A stretch of DNA of 64,000 bases from Planctomycetaceae bacterium (GTDB taxonomy: Bacteria; Planctomycetota; Planctomycetia; Pirellulales; Lacipirellulaceae), in contig PABB01000023.1 in the NCBI GenBank assembly GCA_002702655.1, forward strand, positions 62,001 to 126,000. Direction: 5' to 3'. How positions within the stretch are numbered: position 1 is the first letter of the stretch; each line of letters begins with the position of its first letter. Shown here piece by piece: positions 20,301 through 27,390 of this stretch. The notes beneath the pieces are model-generated. The model saw only the letters and a program-made list of their open reading frames with translations. It was not told the DNA's origin and did no database searches. The position numbers and the translations under genes are program-made.

Positions 20301-20521
20301 AGCACTAGTTTGCCGGCCGTGACCGTGGCGCCGTTGACGAGCGTCGCGGGCGCAGTTCCCGCCGCGTCGGCGCCGGTGCCGTCGTTGAACGTGTACCAGT
20401 GCGTCAGGCTGAGCAGTTGCCGTGCTTCCAGCGGCTCGAACCCAAGCCGCCGCCGCGCGAATCGATTGGTCGTGGCGCTACGAGAACGCCGCTGTCGCCG
20501 GTTGTCGAACCACTTCCGCAC
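17327..20521 (-). CDS. rhamnogalacturonan lyase (PL11-like) with LamG and dockerin
   Basis: 1064 residues from a GTG. The N-terminal tag RRRLGFEPLEARQLLS matches the LEPR-XLL type seen in the neighbouring protease. Residues about 40-235 form a LamG/concanavalin-like jelly roll (FTGSIDEIRIHDTALS). Residues about 255-920 are a PL11-type rhamnogalacturonan lyase: a fibronectin-like entry, then an eight-bladed propeller with many DLDGDG calcium loops, VKWTGEP-like and GIYHGWSGL motifs. Such enzymes cleave the rhamnose-galacturonate backbone of RG-I pectin by beta-elimination. Two tandem dockerin-like calcium loops follow (GDFDLNGTITSADL and GDANGDLAATGSDF), then an Ala/Ser/Pro linker and a terminal helix, MTDAIFAEIG. 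It is probably secreted; the dockerin partner is unknown. Confidence 0.9.
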   Translation of the reverse strand: MRKWFDNRRQRRSRSATTNRFARRRLGFEPLEARQLLSLTHWYTFNDGTGADAAGTAPATLVNGATVTAGKLVLANSGVPSGNAATVQYASLPTAAIPAAGAATIQVWFSATNAANWTRLFDIGNQSGGAGDSYLFYTPRSSAGDSRLVFTPGGIPNEIIASAATTDNAATHMIAAVVNPGVDQLQLYVDGALASSQPLAGQDIGDVTQAVAWFGRSLYDNDHGFTGSIDEIRIHDTALSANEVAADFADGPVRSPDPYPENPTRFVRQVEALDRGLIAMRRATGEIYVGWRLLGTDAPDVAFNLYRTNGGRATRLNATPLTQTTDFVDATAPMTFNNTYYVRPVVAGIELAPSETFTVSAFAPIQQFLEVPIQLPAPTTTPDGDAWHYTANDASVGDLDGDGDYEIVLKWTGEPTNPIEGKDYLFSQTPNMFVDAYDMDGTLLWRIDVGVNLRTIASSLQFIVYDLDGDGRAEVAMNTSDGTTSGTGEVIGNATADWREPNGWITSGPEYLTIFDGQTGAILANTPLQPDRGAVTDWGDDYGHRATTHKYVVAYLDGQRPSLVTGRGIYHGWSGLTAKTELTAWDWRNGQLSERWAFSAIEGSARDVNPEYVGQGNQAVSVADVDGDGFDEVVWGAMVVDDDGSGLYSTGRGHGDALHVTDMDPDNPGLEIFEPHENPGEYGTAGGDYRDAMTGELLMGIPATNDVGRGVAFDIDANHPGFEFWAATSDPNGGARMIYNVQDGPLYETPQNMFYNFAVWWDADPLRELLDRTTISKWNYQWANPGRSNFDLDPSQNGVQQYALDSASNNGTKSTPALSGDLFGDWREEVMWRRSDNQALRIFSTVIPAESRMVTLMHDTQYREAIAWQNVYYNQPPHPSFFLGAGMDAPPQPQVYAVSAHPALPGDFDLNGTITSADLAVWQQTYGSKVEYGYLPGDANGDLAATGSDFLAWQRDLPASAAPVSQAATAFVASESIDLPAVTSLESTTVELVSSGSAAQPEKPSVAFTQAAAAPLRRDTPTVRADFAELALSPQVQHNDPAVAEPLDLDMTDAIFAEIGTRWR

Positions 20522-20641
20522 AGAACTTCCGCCTTGAATTCACGCCGTCGTCAAGCGCGCTGCGACAACGGCTCGCAGCGCCGAGATTCGCCAGCTTGCG
20601 AAGAGACGGGGCCGTCGGGCCGCCGTACGCTGACTTCGTCT

Positions 20642-20647
20642 ATTATA
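20642..20647 (-). promoter_or_regulatory. consensus -10 box upstream of the RG lyase
   Basis: A perfect TATAAT on the minus strand, about 120 bases before the GTG at 20521, in otherwise GC-rich DNA. No good -35 is seen at the usual spacing. The spacer 20522-20777 holds no gene. Confidence 0.35.
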
Positions 20648-20777
20648 CCCAGAGCGTCGATAAGTCGTCGCGGCTGCGGCGCGGCAAGTTTCTGGCAGAC
20701 GCGAGCCGATTTGCGAACGGTTGGGTCGCAGCGTTGCACGCGCTGTGGATTCCCACAGGTCGACGAGATCGTCGCGG

Positions 20778-22100
20778 TCAGGCGCCATTGGGCTTGGCCG
20801 CATCCGCGCCCTGCTCGGCGTCCGGCCGTCGACCGGTGATCAACCGGGCGGCGCGGCCGTGGGTGACGTAGCTCCACATCCATTGCACCAAGACCAAGAT
20901 GCGGTTCTGAAACGAGACCAGCAGCATCAGGTGCAGAAACAGCCAACACAGCCAGGCGAAGAAGCCGGCGAATTTGAAGCGGCCCAGGTCGACCACGGCA
21001 GCCGAGCGGCCGACGGTCGCCATCGAGCCGCGATCGCGGTAGCGAAACGGTTTCGTGACCGCGCCGGCGATGCGGTTGCGAATCGCGCGAGCAACGTACT
21101 TGCCCTGCTGGATGGCCACCGGCGCGACGCCCGGCAACGGGGCGTCGTTGTCGTCCAGCACCCGCGCCATGTCGCCGATGACCAGCACGTTGTCGAAATC
21201 CGGCAGCGAGAGATCGTCGTTCACCGAGATGCGGCCGGCGCGATCCGTCTCGCCGCCGGCGGCGTCGGCCAGTTTCTTGGCCAGCGGCGAAGCTTTGACC
21301 CCCGCGGCCCACAACACCGTGGCGGCGGGCAGATCGGTTTCCGTGTCGTCCCGTTTCAAGGTGACGCCGTGGGGCGTGATCCCCGTGACCAGCGTGTGCG
21401 GATGCACGGTCACGTCCAGCCGCTCGAGAAACCCGCGCGCCTTGTCCGACAAGTCCTGCGGATAGTTCGACAACACGCAGGGAGCGGCATCGACCAGATG
21501 GATGCGGGCCGACTCGGGGCTGACTCGACGGAACTCGTGACGCAACGTGTGTCGCGACAGTTCGGACAGCGCGCCGGCCAGTTCCACGCCGGTGGGGCCG
21601 CCGCCCACGATGACGAAACTGAGCAAGCGCTGCTGCTCGTCCGGATCGGTGGCGCGCTCGGCGCGTTCGAAGGCCGACAGGACGCGCGCGCGAATCTCTG
21701 TGGCGTGGTCGATCGTCTTCAGCCCCGGCGCCAGGGGCTCCCACTCGTCGTGGCCGAAGTGGCTGTGCGTGGCGCCGGCGGCGACGACCAGGTAGTCATA
21801 CGGCAACTGGCCGTCGGCCAGCAGCAGACGCTGGCCGGAGAGGTCGAACCCGGTCGCCTCGGCCTGCAACACGACGGTGTTCCTCTGGCGACGCAGAATG
21901 CTGCGCAGCGGCGAGGCGATGTTCGCTGGAGAGAGGGCGCCCGTAGCAACCTGGTACAGCAGCGGCTGAAACAGATGGTAGTTCGAGCGGTCGACGAGAG
22001 TCACGTCAACTTCGGCGCGGCGCAAGGCCTGCGCCGCGTGTAGCCCGCCAAAGCCGCCGCCAACGATGACGACGCGCGGACGGTTCTTGTGCTCTGCCAT
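20778..22100 (-). CDS. ndh: type II NADH dehydrogenase
   Basis: 440 residues. An N-terminal FAD-binding Rossmann motif (VVIVGGGFGGLHAAQAL) and a second NADH-binding motif (FVIVGGGPTGVELAGAL) bracket the two-dinucleotide-binding-domain fold. VIGDMA near 290 is the FAD-contacting ATG/GD motif. The last about 80 residues contain hydrophobic helices (FFAWLCWLFLHLMLL), typical of membrane-attached bacterial NDH-2. The enzyme oxidises NADH and reduces quinone without pumping ions, so it would be an alternative entry to the respiratory chain beside the Nqr complex encoded 30 kb away. It ends 256 bases from the RG lyase start and begins 41 bases after the ftsY stop, on the same strand. Strong call. 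Confidence 0.92.
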   Translation of the reverse strand: MAEHKNRPRVVIVGGGFGGLHAAQALRRAEVDVTLVDRSNYHLFQPLLYQVATGALSPANIASPLRSILRRQRNTVVLQAEATGFDLSGQRLLLADGQLPYDYLVVAAGATHSHFGHDEWEPLAPGLKTIDHATEIRARVLSAFERAERATDPDEQQRLLSFVIVGGGPTGVELAGALSELSRHTLRHEFRRVSPESARIHLVDAAPCVLSNYPQDLSDKARGFLERLDVTVHPHTLVTGITPHGVTLKRDDTETDLPAATVLWAAGVKASPLAKKLADAAGGETDRAGRISVNDDLSLPDFDNVLVIGDMARVLDDNDAPLPGVAPVAIQQGKYVARAIRNRIAGAVTKPFRYRDRGSMATVGRSAAVVDLGRFKFAGFFAWLCWLFLHLMLLVSFQNRILVLVQWMWSYVTHGRAARLITGRRPDAEQGADAAKPNGA

Positions 22101-22141
22101 GACAACGGGCGGGAGGCGGGATTTCGATTGCGTTGGCGGGA

Positions 22142-23086
22142 TTACGGCGCGGCGGGACCGTCACCTTGGGCCATGTCCTCGAACAGTGCTTCGACAAAAT
22201 CGTCGGGGCGGAACAGCGCGAAATCGTCCGGCTTCTCGCCCAGTCCGATGTACTTGACCGGCAGGCCGACGCTTTGGCGGATGGCGACCACCACGCCGCC
22301 CTTGGCGGTGCCGTCGAGCTTGGCCAGCACGATGCCGGTGCAGTCGACCGCTTCGGTGAAGTTCTTCGCCTGGCTGATGCCGTTCTGGCCGGTGGTGGCG
22401 TCCAGCACCAGCAGCACCTCGTGCGGCGCCGCGGGAATCTGCTTGCGGATCGAGCCCTGGATCTTGGTGAGCTCGGCCATCAAGTTCTTCTGCGTCTGCA
22501 GCCGGCCGGCCGTGTCGACGATGCACACGTCGGCCCCCGTGGCAATCGCTTGCTCGGTCGCCCGGTAGGCGACCGACGCGGGGTGGGCGTTGGGTTCGCC
22601 GGTGACGATATCGACGCCCAGGCGGTCGGCCCAGATGGTGAGCTGCTCGACGGCCGCGGCGCGGAACGTGTCGCCGGCGCCCAGCACGACCTTCTTGCCT
22701 TCGCTGGTGAACATCTTGGTGAGCTTGGCGATCGACGTCGTTTTGCCGGCGCCGTTGACGCCGCACACCATGATCACCGTCGGGCCGCTCTCGGCGTAGC
22801 GAATGGGCGCGTCGTCCTGGGCCATCAGCTCGCCGAGCTTGGCTTTCCAGGTGGCCATCACTTCGTCGAGGGTGACGACGCGGCCGCGAAAATTCTTGGC
22901 GACCTCCTCGACGATTTCCTCGACCGACTCGTAGCCCATGTCGGTCTTGAACAGGATCGCGCGCATTTCGTCGAGAAACGCGTCGTCGATCAGCCGGCCC
23001 TCGCTCTTGAAGAGATCGCGAACGTCGGTCTTGAGAATATTGGCGGTCTTTGTCAGGCCGCGCTTGAATTTATCGAGCAAGCCCAT
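22142..23086 (-). CDS. ftsY: signal recognition particle receptor FtsY
   Basis: 314 residues from the ATG at 23086 (MGLLDKFKRGLTKTANIL). An upstream in-frame extension to 23254 runs through a repeat-rich spacer and is rejected. The N-domain helices are followed by the G-domain: G1 GVNGAGKTTSIAKL, the GAGDTFRAAAVEQL insertion-box motif, G3 DTAGRLQTQKNL, G4 AKLDGTAKGG and the closing GLGEKPDDF. FtsY is the GTPase receptor that docks SRP-ribosome complexes at the membrane. The acidic A-domain found in E. coli is absent, as in many bacteria. It is the same strand as nusB but separated by about 250 bases of inverted-repeat DNA. Confidence 0.96.
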   Translation of the reverse strand: MGLLDKFKRGLTKTANILKTDVRDLFKSEGRLIDDAFLDEMRAILFKTDMGYESVEEIVEEVAKNFRGRVVTLDEVMATWKAKLGELMAQDDAPIRYAESGPTVIMVCGVNGAGKTTSIAKLTKMFTSEGKKVVLGAGDTFRAAAVEQLTIWADRLGVDIVTGEPNAHPASVAYRATEQAIATGADVCIVDTAGRLQTQKNLMAELTKIQGSIRKQIPAAPHEVLLVLDATTGQNGISQAKNFTEAVDCTGIVLAKLDGTAKGGVVVAIRQSVGLPVKYIGLGEKPDDFALFRPDDFVEALFEDMAQGDGPAAP

Positions 23087-23124
23087 CGTCGTATTTCCGA
23101 CAGCGTGGGGTGATCTTTGAAACT

Positions 23125-23337
23125 GAACCGCGCAAGACGCCAAAACTCGCGAAATCGGCGGGCCCCACAGTATCTCGCAAAGGCGCTCAGGCGCAAAGGT
23201 CTGCCGATCAGCGAGAGGCCGTGGAAACTGTGTGACGCGTTGACTTTGCGTCACACTCGTTGCGTCCTCGCGCTTTGGCGAATGAGACGCCGGATTGCGT
23301 TCATCCTTCTCGCGAACTTTCGCTTCTTTTGCGGTTC
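23125..23337. repeat. intergenic imperfect inverted repeat between nusB and ftsY
   Basis: The outer arms 23125-23155 and 23309-23337 are imperfect reverse complements of the GAACCGC-AA-GC-AAA type. Further CGCAAAG/CTTTGCG pairs lie inside, and a perfect nine-base hairpin (GTGTGACGC/GCGTCACAC) sits at 23230-23256. There is no coding potential. It looks like a dispersed structural repeat of the kind scattered in environmental bacterial genomes. Confidence 0.5.
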
Positions 23338-23338
23338 C

Positions 23339-23737
23339 CTACGTCCGCTCGATTAGCTTGTCGAGGATGCCGTTGACGAACTGGGAGCTTTGGGCGGCGC
23401 CGAAGCGTTTGGCCAGCTCGACCGCCTCGTCCACGGCGACGCGATCGGGGGTGTCGGCGAACCGGATCTCGAAGGCCCCCAGGCGGAGGATGTTGCGGTC
23501 GGTCGCGGCCATGCGGTCGAGCGACCAATTCTCCGCCTTGGCGGCCAGCAGTCCGTCGAGTTCGTCCTGGTTGCGTTTGACGCCCAGCACGAGCTGCTTC
23601 GCGAAATCGCGCAGCTCCTCGTCGCGCAGCCGGCTCGCCAAGAACCGGCCCAGGCGATCGAGCGAGTTCTGTGGGTTGAGGTCTTCTTGGAACAGCGCCT
23701 GGAGGGCAACCTCGCGAGCGCGACTGCGGCGGGACAT
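23339..23737 (-). CDS. nusB: transcription antitermination factor NusB
   Basis: 132 residues, an all-helical protein of the usual NusB length. It has the N-terminal RSRAREVALQALFQ signature, and the C-terminal GAFEIRF plus VAVDEAVELAKRFG and FVNGILDKL motifs. NusB pairs with NusE (ribosomal protein S10) on boxA RNA for antitermination of rRNA operons. It sits downstream of ribH on the same strand, a ribH-nusB order common in bacteria. The gap of 137 bases contains a strong hairpin, so expression may be only partly coupled. Confidence 0.95.
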   Translation of the reverse strand: MSRRSRAREVALQALFQEDLNPQNSLDRLGRFLASRLRDEELRDFAKQLVLGVKRNQDELDGLLAAKAENWSLDRMAATDRNILRLGAFEIRFADTPDRVAVDEAVELAKRFGAAQSSQFVNGILDKLIERT

Positions 23738-23836
23738 GGGTGCAAAGGGGGGGAAGGCGGAAGGGGGAGGGCGGTTCGGTTCGCGGCGTCGGCTACGACG
23801 CCCTGTCCGTGGTTCATTCTCTCTGAGAACGAATCA

Positions 23837-23857
23837 CCAACTCTCGGAGAGAGTTGG
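23837..23857 (-). terminator. hairpin between ribH and nusB
   Basis: Perfect nine-base stem CCAACTCTC/GAGAGTTGG with a three-base loop, 18 bases beyond the ribH stop in the direction of transcription. Only a weakly T-rich sequence follows, so it may be an attenuator or a processing site. Confidence 0.4.
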
Positions 23858-23874
23858 CAGCGGGGCGACCCATT

Positions 23875-24345
23875 CTACGCGCCCGGCACGTTGCGGAGCA
23901 ATCCAACCATGTGCAGGGCCGCTTCGGCGCATTCCACGCCTTTGTTCCCCACCGGGCCGCCGGCGCGGGCCAGCGCCTGGTCCATATTCTCGCAGGTCAG
24001 CAGCCCGAACAGCACCGGCACGCCGGTCGCCAGCGAGATCTCGGTGATGGCCAGGCTGACCGCCCGATTGATGTGCTGGTCGTGCGTCGTCTCGCCGCGA
24101 ATGACGGCGCCCAGGCAAATGATCGCCGCGTATTGCCCACTGGTCGCCATCTGCTGGGCCGGCAGGGACAGTTCCCAGGAGCCGGGCACCCAGGCCACGT
24201 CGATGGCGTCGGCCGGGACGCCCGCCTTCTCCAGCGCCGCGACGGCGCCGTCGAGCAACCGGCCGGTGACCCCGCGGTTCCACTGGGCGACGACGATGCC
24301 GAACCGATCGTCAGGGCGGGGCGGGGCGACGGGGATTTCGGGCAT
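23875..24345 (-). CDS. ribH: 6,7-dimethyl-8-ribityllumazine synthase
   Basis: 156 residues from the ATG at 24345 (MPEIPVAPP); an upstream extension is not conserved-looking. It is the penultimate enzyme of riboflavin synthesis, condensing the ribityl-aminopyrimidine with dihydroxybutanone phosphate, and usually forms a 60-mer or pentamer. Family marks visible are FGIVVAQWN, VPGSWELSLPAQ, the CLGAVIRGETTHDQHI catalytic stretch with the His pair, and GVPVLFGLLTCEN. No FMN riboswitch is visible upstream. The organism needs much flavin for Nqr (FAD, covalent FMN and riboflavin) encoded in the same window. Confidence 0.95.
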   Translation of the reverse strand: MPEIPVAPPRPDDRFGIVVAQWNRGVTGRLLDGAVAALEKAGVPADAIDVAWVPGSWELSLPAQQMATSGQYAAIICLGAVIRGETTHDQHINRAVSLAITEISLATGVPVLFGLLTCENMDQALARAGGPVGNKGVECAEAALHMVGLLRNVPGA

Positions 24346-24429
24346 GGCGGTCAGCGGGGTAGGGCGGCGGGGGCGGGCGGAGTGCCCCGAATTTACCACG
24401 AGCCGCGCCCAACTGGCAGGGTGCAAGAG

Positions 24430-24449
24430 TCCCGCACCGGCGAGCGGGA
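24430..24449 (-). terminator. small GC hairpin after the exporter operon
   Basis: Six-base stem TCCCGC/GCGGGA with an eight-base loop, 10 bases beyond the stop of the TolC-like gene. No T-run is present. Confidence 0.25.
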
Positions 24450-24459
24450 ACGCCGGCGG

Positions 24460-26037
24460 TTACGGTTGCACGGCCGCATCCGCTGCGCCTTGCGGGCCGC
24501 CTGCGCCGGTCAGTTCGCCGGCCGTCGCCGCATGCAGCGCGGCACGGGATATGAAATAGTCCGCCGTGGCATCGACCACCAGCAACTGCGCTTCGGCGAC
24601 GGCCTGTTCTCGCAGATTGATCATCAAGATATTGCTGTTGCCCGCGGCGAATTTGGTCAGTTCGGCCTCTTCCATCTGCTGAGCCAGGTCGACATACTCG
24701 CGGGCTTGCTCGATTTGCTGAAAATCGGCTTGCAGGGACACGACCAAGCTGCGGACGTCGGCGGCGATTTTCTGCTCGGTCAGTTGGCGTTTGGCCGCCA
24801 ATTGGGCGATCTTGCCGCGCGAGGCTTGGATCTTGCCCCGGGCCGCGCGGCGTTGCAGCGGCACGTCGACGACAAGCCCTGCTTCCAGCTCCAGTTCGGA
24901 TTTGTCGCGCTTGCTGCTGGTGGGCTCGCCGACGTCCTGAGCGGCGGTCATCACGCCGTTGACCGCTGGCAGGAGCATGTTGGAAGCTTGTCGCAATTCG
25001 ACGGATGCCTGCTGGCTGGCAATGGTCAGCATGCGCAGTTCCGGGCGCATCGCCAGCGCCTGGGAAATCTCCAACGGCAACCGCTCGGTATCGGGAGCGG
25101 TTACCGCGGGAAACGTCGCGGGCAACTGATCGGGCGTCGCCAGTCGCGGCGTGCCGTCGAAGCCGCGCAGGTAGATCGACAATTTGATGGCGGACTGCTC
25201 GAGTTTGCGCTCGGCGTCGATCAGCTTGGCTTGTCGCGAAACGATCAGCCGTTGGTTGTCGACCAGTTCGATGCCCTTGAGACTGCCCAACTCGACGCTG
25301 CGGCGGAGCTTGTCCTGCCTCGTGCGGGCCAGATCGAGCTGCTCGCGGGCAATCTGCAATCGTTGCCCCGCGGCGACCCAATCCCAGAACGAAGTCGAGC
25401 CGGCCAGGACGGCATCAATGATTTCCATCTGGACCAGCGGCTCGGCTGCCTGACGCTGCAGGCGGCTCTTGAAGACCGCCGCGCGGCGTTTGTCGATGTC
25501 GCGATCGCGCAGCAGCGGAATGGCGAAGCCCGCTTTGAACTCGCCGCCCTTGTTGGTTTCGCGCTCGAGGTACCACGGTTCGAAGATGCCGCGGCCGAGT
25601 CGGTACCCGCTGAAGACCTGGGCGCCGCCCCAGGCGTACTGCTTGGCGGCGAGGCCGTAGCGGTAGTTTTCGTAGAAGCCCAGCGACTTGCTCAGTGCTT
25701 CGCCGCTCAGTTGCGTATCGAAGGCGCCCATGGCTTCCAGCGCTTGGCCAGAAGCGATTTGCCGCTCGCGGCGGGCGGCTTCCAATCCCGGGAAGCTGGC
25801 GTAGATCGCCGCCACCACGTCATCGACCGATAGCGGCACGACCGCTGGCGCCGGCAGCCCCTCGGCAGCTTCGTCCACTGGCGGCAGCAACTCGACGACC
25901 GTCTCGGCCGGATTCGTCAGCGCAACGGAAGCCGGGCGTTGCGCTTCGTCGTAGTGCGCAACGACTGCGGGTTCACTGGCGGCCGCGGTGACAGGCGCCA
26001 GCGACAAGACGAGTGCTAGCGTCCTGGCTGCTTGCAT
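24460..26037 (-). CDS. TolC-like outer-membrane efflux protein
   Basis: 525 residues with an N-terminal signal peptide (LALVLSLAPVTAAAS). The two-fold repeat of long amphipathic helices expected for the outer-membrane factor family is visible (about 120-330 and 340-490), with PDTERLPLEISQALAMRPEL marking the start of the second half. It would form the trimeric outer-membrane exit duct for the adaptor and ABC subunit encoded immediately upstream. Its ATG directly abuts the stop of the HlyD-like gene (no intervening base), a strong sign of translational coupling. The C-terminal tail is Gly/Ala rich (TGAGGPQGAADAAVQP). The cargo is unknown. Confidence 0.85.
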   Translation of the reverse strand: MQAARTLALVLSLAPVTAAASEPAVVAHYDEAQRPASVALTNPAETVVELLPPVDEAAEGLPAPAVVPLSVDDVVAAIYASFPGLEAARRERQIASGQALEAMGAFDTQLSGEALSKSLGFYENYRYGLAAKQYAWGGAQVFSGYRLGRGIFEPWYLERETNKGGEFKAGFAIPLLRDRDIDKRRAAVFKSRLQRQAAEPLVQMEIIDAVLAGSTSFWDWVAAGQRLQIAREQLDLARTRQDKLRRSVELGSLKGIELVDNQRLIVSRQAKLIDAERKLEQSAIKLSIYLRGFDGTPRLATPDQLPATFPAVTAPDTERLPLEISQALAMRPELRMLTIASQQASVELRQASNMLLPAVNGVMTAAQDVGEPTSSKRDKSELELEAGLVVDVPLQRRAARGKIQASRGKIAQLAAKRQLTEQKIAADVRSLVVSLQADFQQIEQAREYVDLAQQMEEAELTKFAAGNSNILMINLREQAVAEAQLLVVDATADYFISRAALHAATAGELTGAGGPQGAADAAVQP

Positions 26038-27390
26038 TTAGAGTTTGATCTTGGGCTTTTTGACGTCCTTGCCGCCCTTCTCTGTATCTTTCGGCTCGCC
26101 TTGGGACACCACTGGCGGAAATCCGTTCATCTGCCGCCATAGTTCGTAACCCAGTTTCACCTGGTTGAGAAGAATCCACCCATTGGCCCGGACGCCTTGC
26201 CGCAGATAGCGGTCGTCGGGCCAGTCGGCCCCGTCGTCGGGCCGCACCAGCACGCGGAACTTGCCCTGGCCGTTGTCGGTGGCGTCGATGTTGACCACTT
26301 TGCCGCCAAAAGTGCCGACCGCCACCGACGGCCAACCGGCGAATTGAACCGCCGGCCACCCCTCGAACTGCAACCGCACGTCCCGGCCCTCGGAGACCAG
26401 CGGCACGTCATTGCCGGAGATGTACAGTTCGACGACCCGGTCGGCGCTTTCGGGGACCAGCATGAACAGCGGATCGCCCTTTTTGACGATTTCGCCCCCC
26501 TGGTTGACCAGCAGCCGTACGATCGTGCCGTCGCGGGGCGCCGTGATGACCTGCCGCTGCTGCTTGGCCAGCTTGCTTTCGACCTCGGCGAGGTCCTTGC
26601 GCGCCAGCGCCGCCTCGGCCGACGCCTTCTGGTATTCGGCCCGAGCCGCTTCGACGTAGCCGGTCGCCTCGCGGCGTTTCTGCTCCAGTTGGGCCTGCTT
26701 GGCGGCCAGTGCATTTTTGGCCGAAGCCAAGTACGCATCCGCCTGACGCAGTTTGGCCTGCTGTTCCTTGTACTTCCGCTCGGCAATCTCGATGTCTTGC
26801 GGCGACGCCAATTGCGCGGCCAGCATCTCGCGCTGCCGATCCAGGTAGGTCCTGGCCTGCTCCTCGGCGGCGACGGCCGCCTGGCGTCCCTGTTCCTCGG
26901 CGTTGATCTTTTGTCGAGCCATCTCGACTTCTTGCTCGGCGGCGGAGATGGCGAGCACTTGGGCCGCCTCGACGGCAGTGAGCTTTTCCTGGTAGGCGAT
27001 CGCGGCGTCTTCGGCGAATTTCAGCTTCTGTGCGGCCGCCTCCCGCTGCAGCGACCAGCGTTCCAATGCCGACGGGTCGAAGTCGCGCAGCTCGACGATC
27101 GGTTGGCCTTTGACGACCTTCACGCCTTCGCGGATGCCCTCGCCCCATTCGTAGACGATGCCGTCGATCGTGGCCTGAGCGGTCTGCTGACGCTCCAACG
27201 GGGCGTAGGCGACGACTTGTCCCGTGCCCCTGATCGACTGCTGCCAGGGCGCCAGCGCCATGGCGACAATGGCCAGCAACATCATTACGACCAACGCCTT
27301 GGCGATGCGGCGCGGAATCCGCGGCGAAGTCACCAAACGCAGCGCGGGCGCTCGAGACGGCAACGTCGATTCAGCAACCATTTGACTCAT
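26038..27390 (-). CDS. HlyD-family periplasmic adaptor
   Basis: 450 residues from the ATG at 27390. One membrane helix (ALVVMMLLAIVAMALAPW) follows a short cytoplasmic tail. The lipoyl half-motifs (VVAYAPLERQQTAQATIDG and APRDGTIVRLLVNQGGEIVKKGDPL) bracket a very long coiled-coil hairpin (about residues 90-300, rich in Ala, Glu, Gln and Lys), and a beta-barrel domain follows. This is the membrane fusion protein that links an inner-membrane transporter to TolC. The start overlaps the stop of the ABC gene by four bases (ATGA), so the three genes are almost certainly one operon. A lysine-rich tail ends the protein. Confidence 0.9.
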   Translation of the reverse strand: MSQMVAESTLPSRAPALRLVTSPRIPRRIAKALVVMMLLAIVAMALAPWQQSIRGTGQVVAYAPLERQQTAQATIDGIVYEWGEGIREGVKVVKGQPIVELRDFDPSALERWSLQREAAAQKLKFAEDAAIAYQEKLTAVEAAQVLAISAAEQEVEMARQKINAEEQGRQAAVAAEEQARTYLDRQREMLAAQLASPQDIEIAERKYKEQQAKLRQADAYLASAKNALAAKQAQLEQKRREATGYVEAARAEYQKASAEAALARKDLAEVESKLAKQQRQVITAPRDGTIVRLLVNQGGEIVKKGDPLFMLVPESADRVVELYISGNDVPLVSEGRDVRLQFEGWPAVQFAGWPSVAVGTFGGKVVNIDATDNGQGKFRVLVRPDDGADWPDDRYLRQGVRANGWILLNQVKLGYELWRQMNGFPPVVSQGEPKDTEKGGKDVKKPKIKL

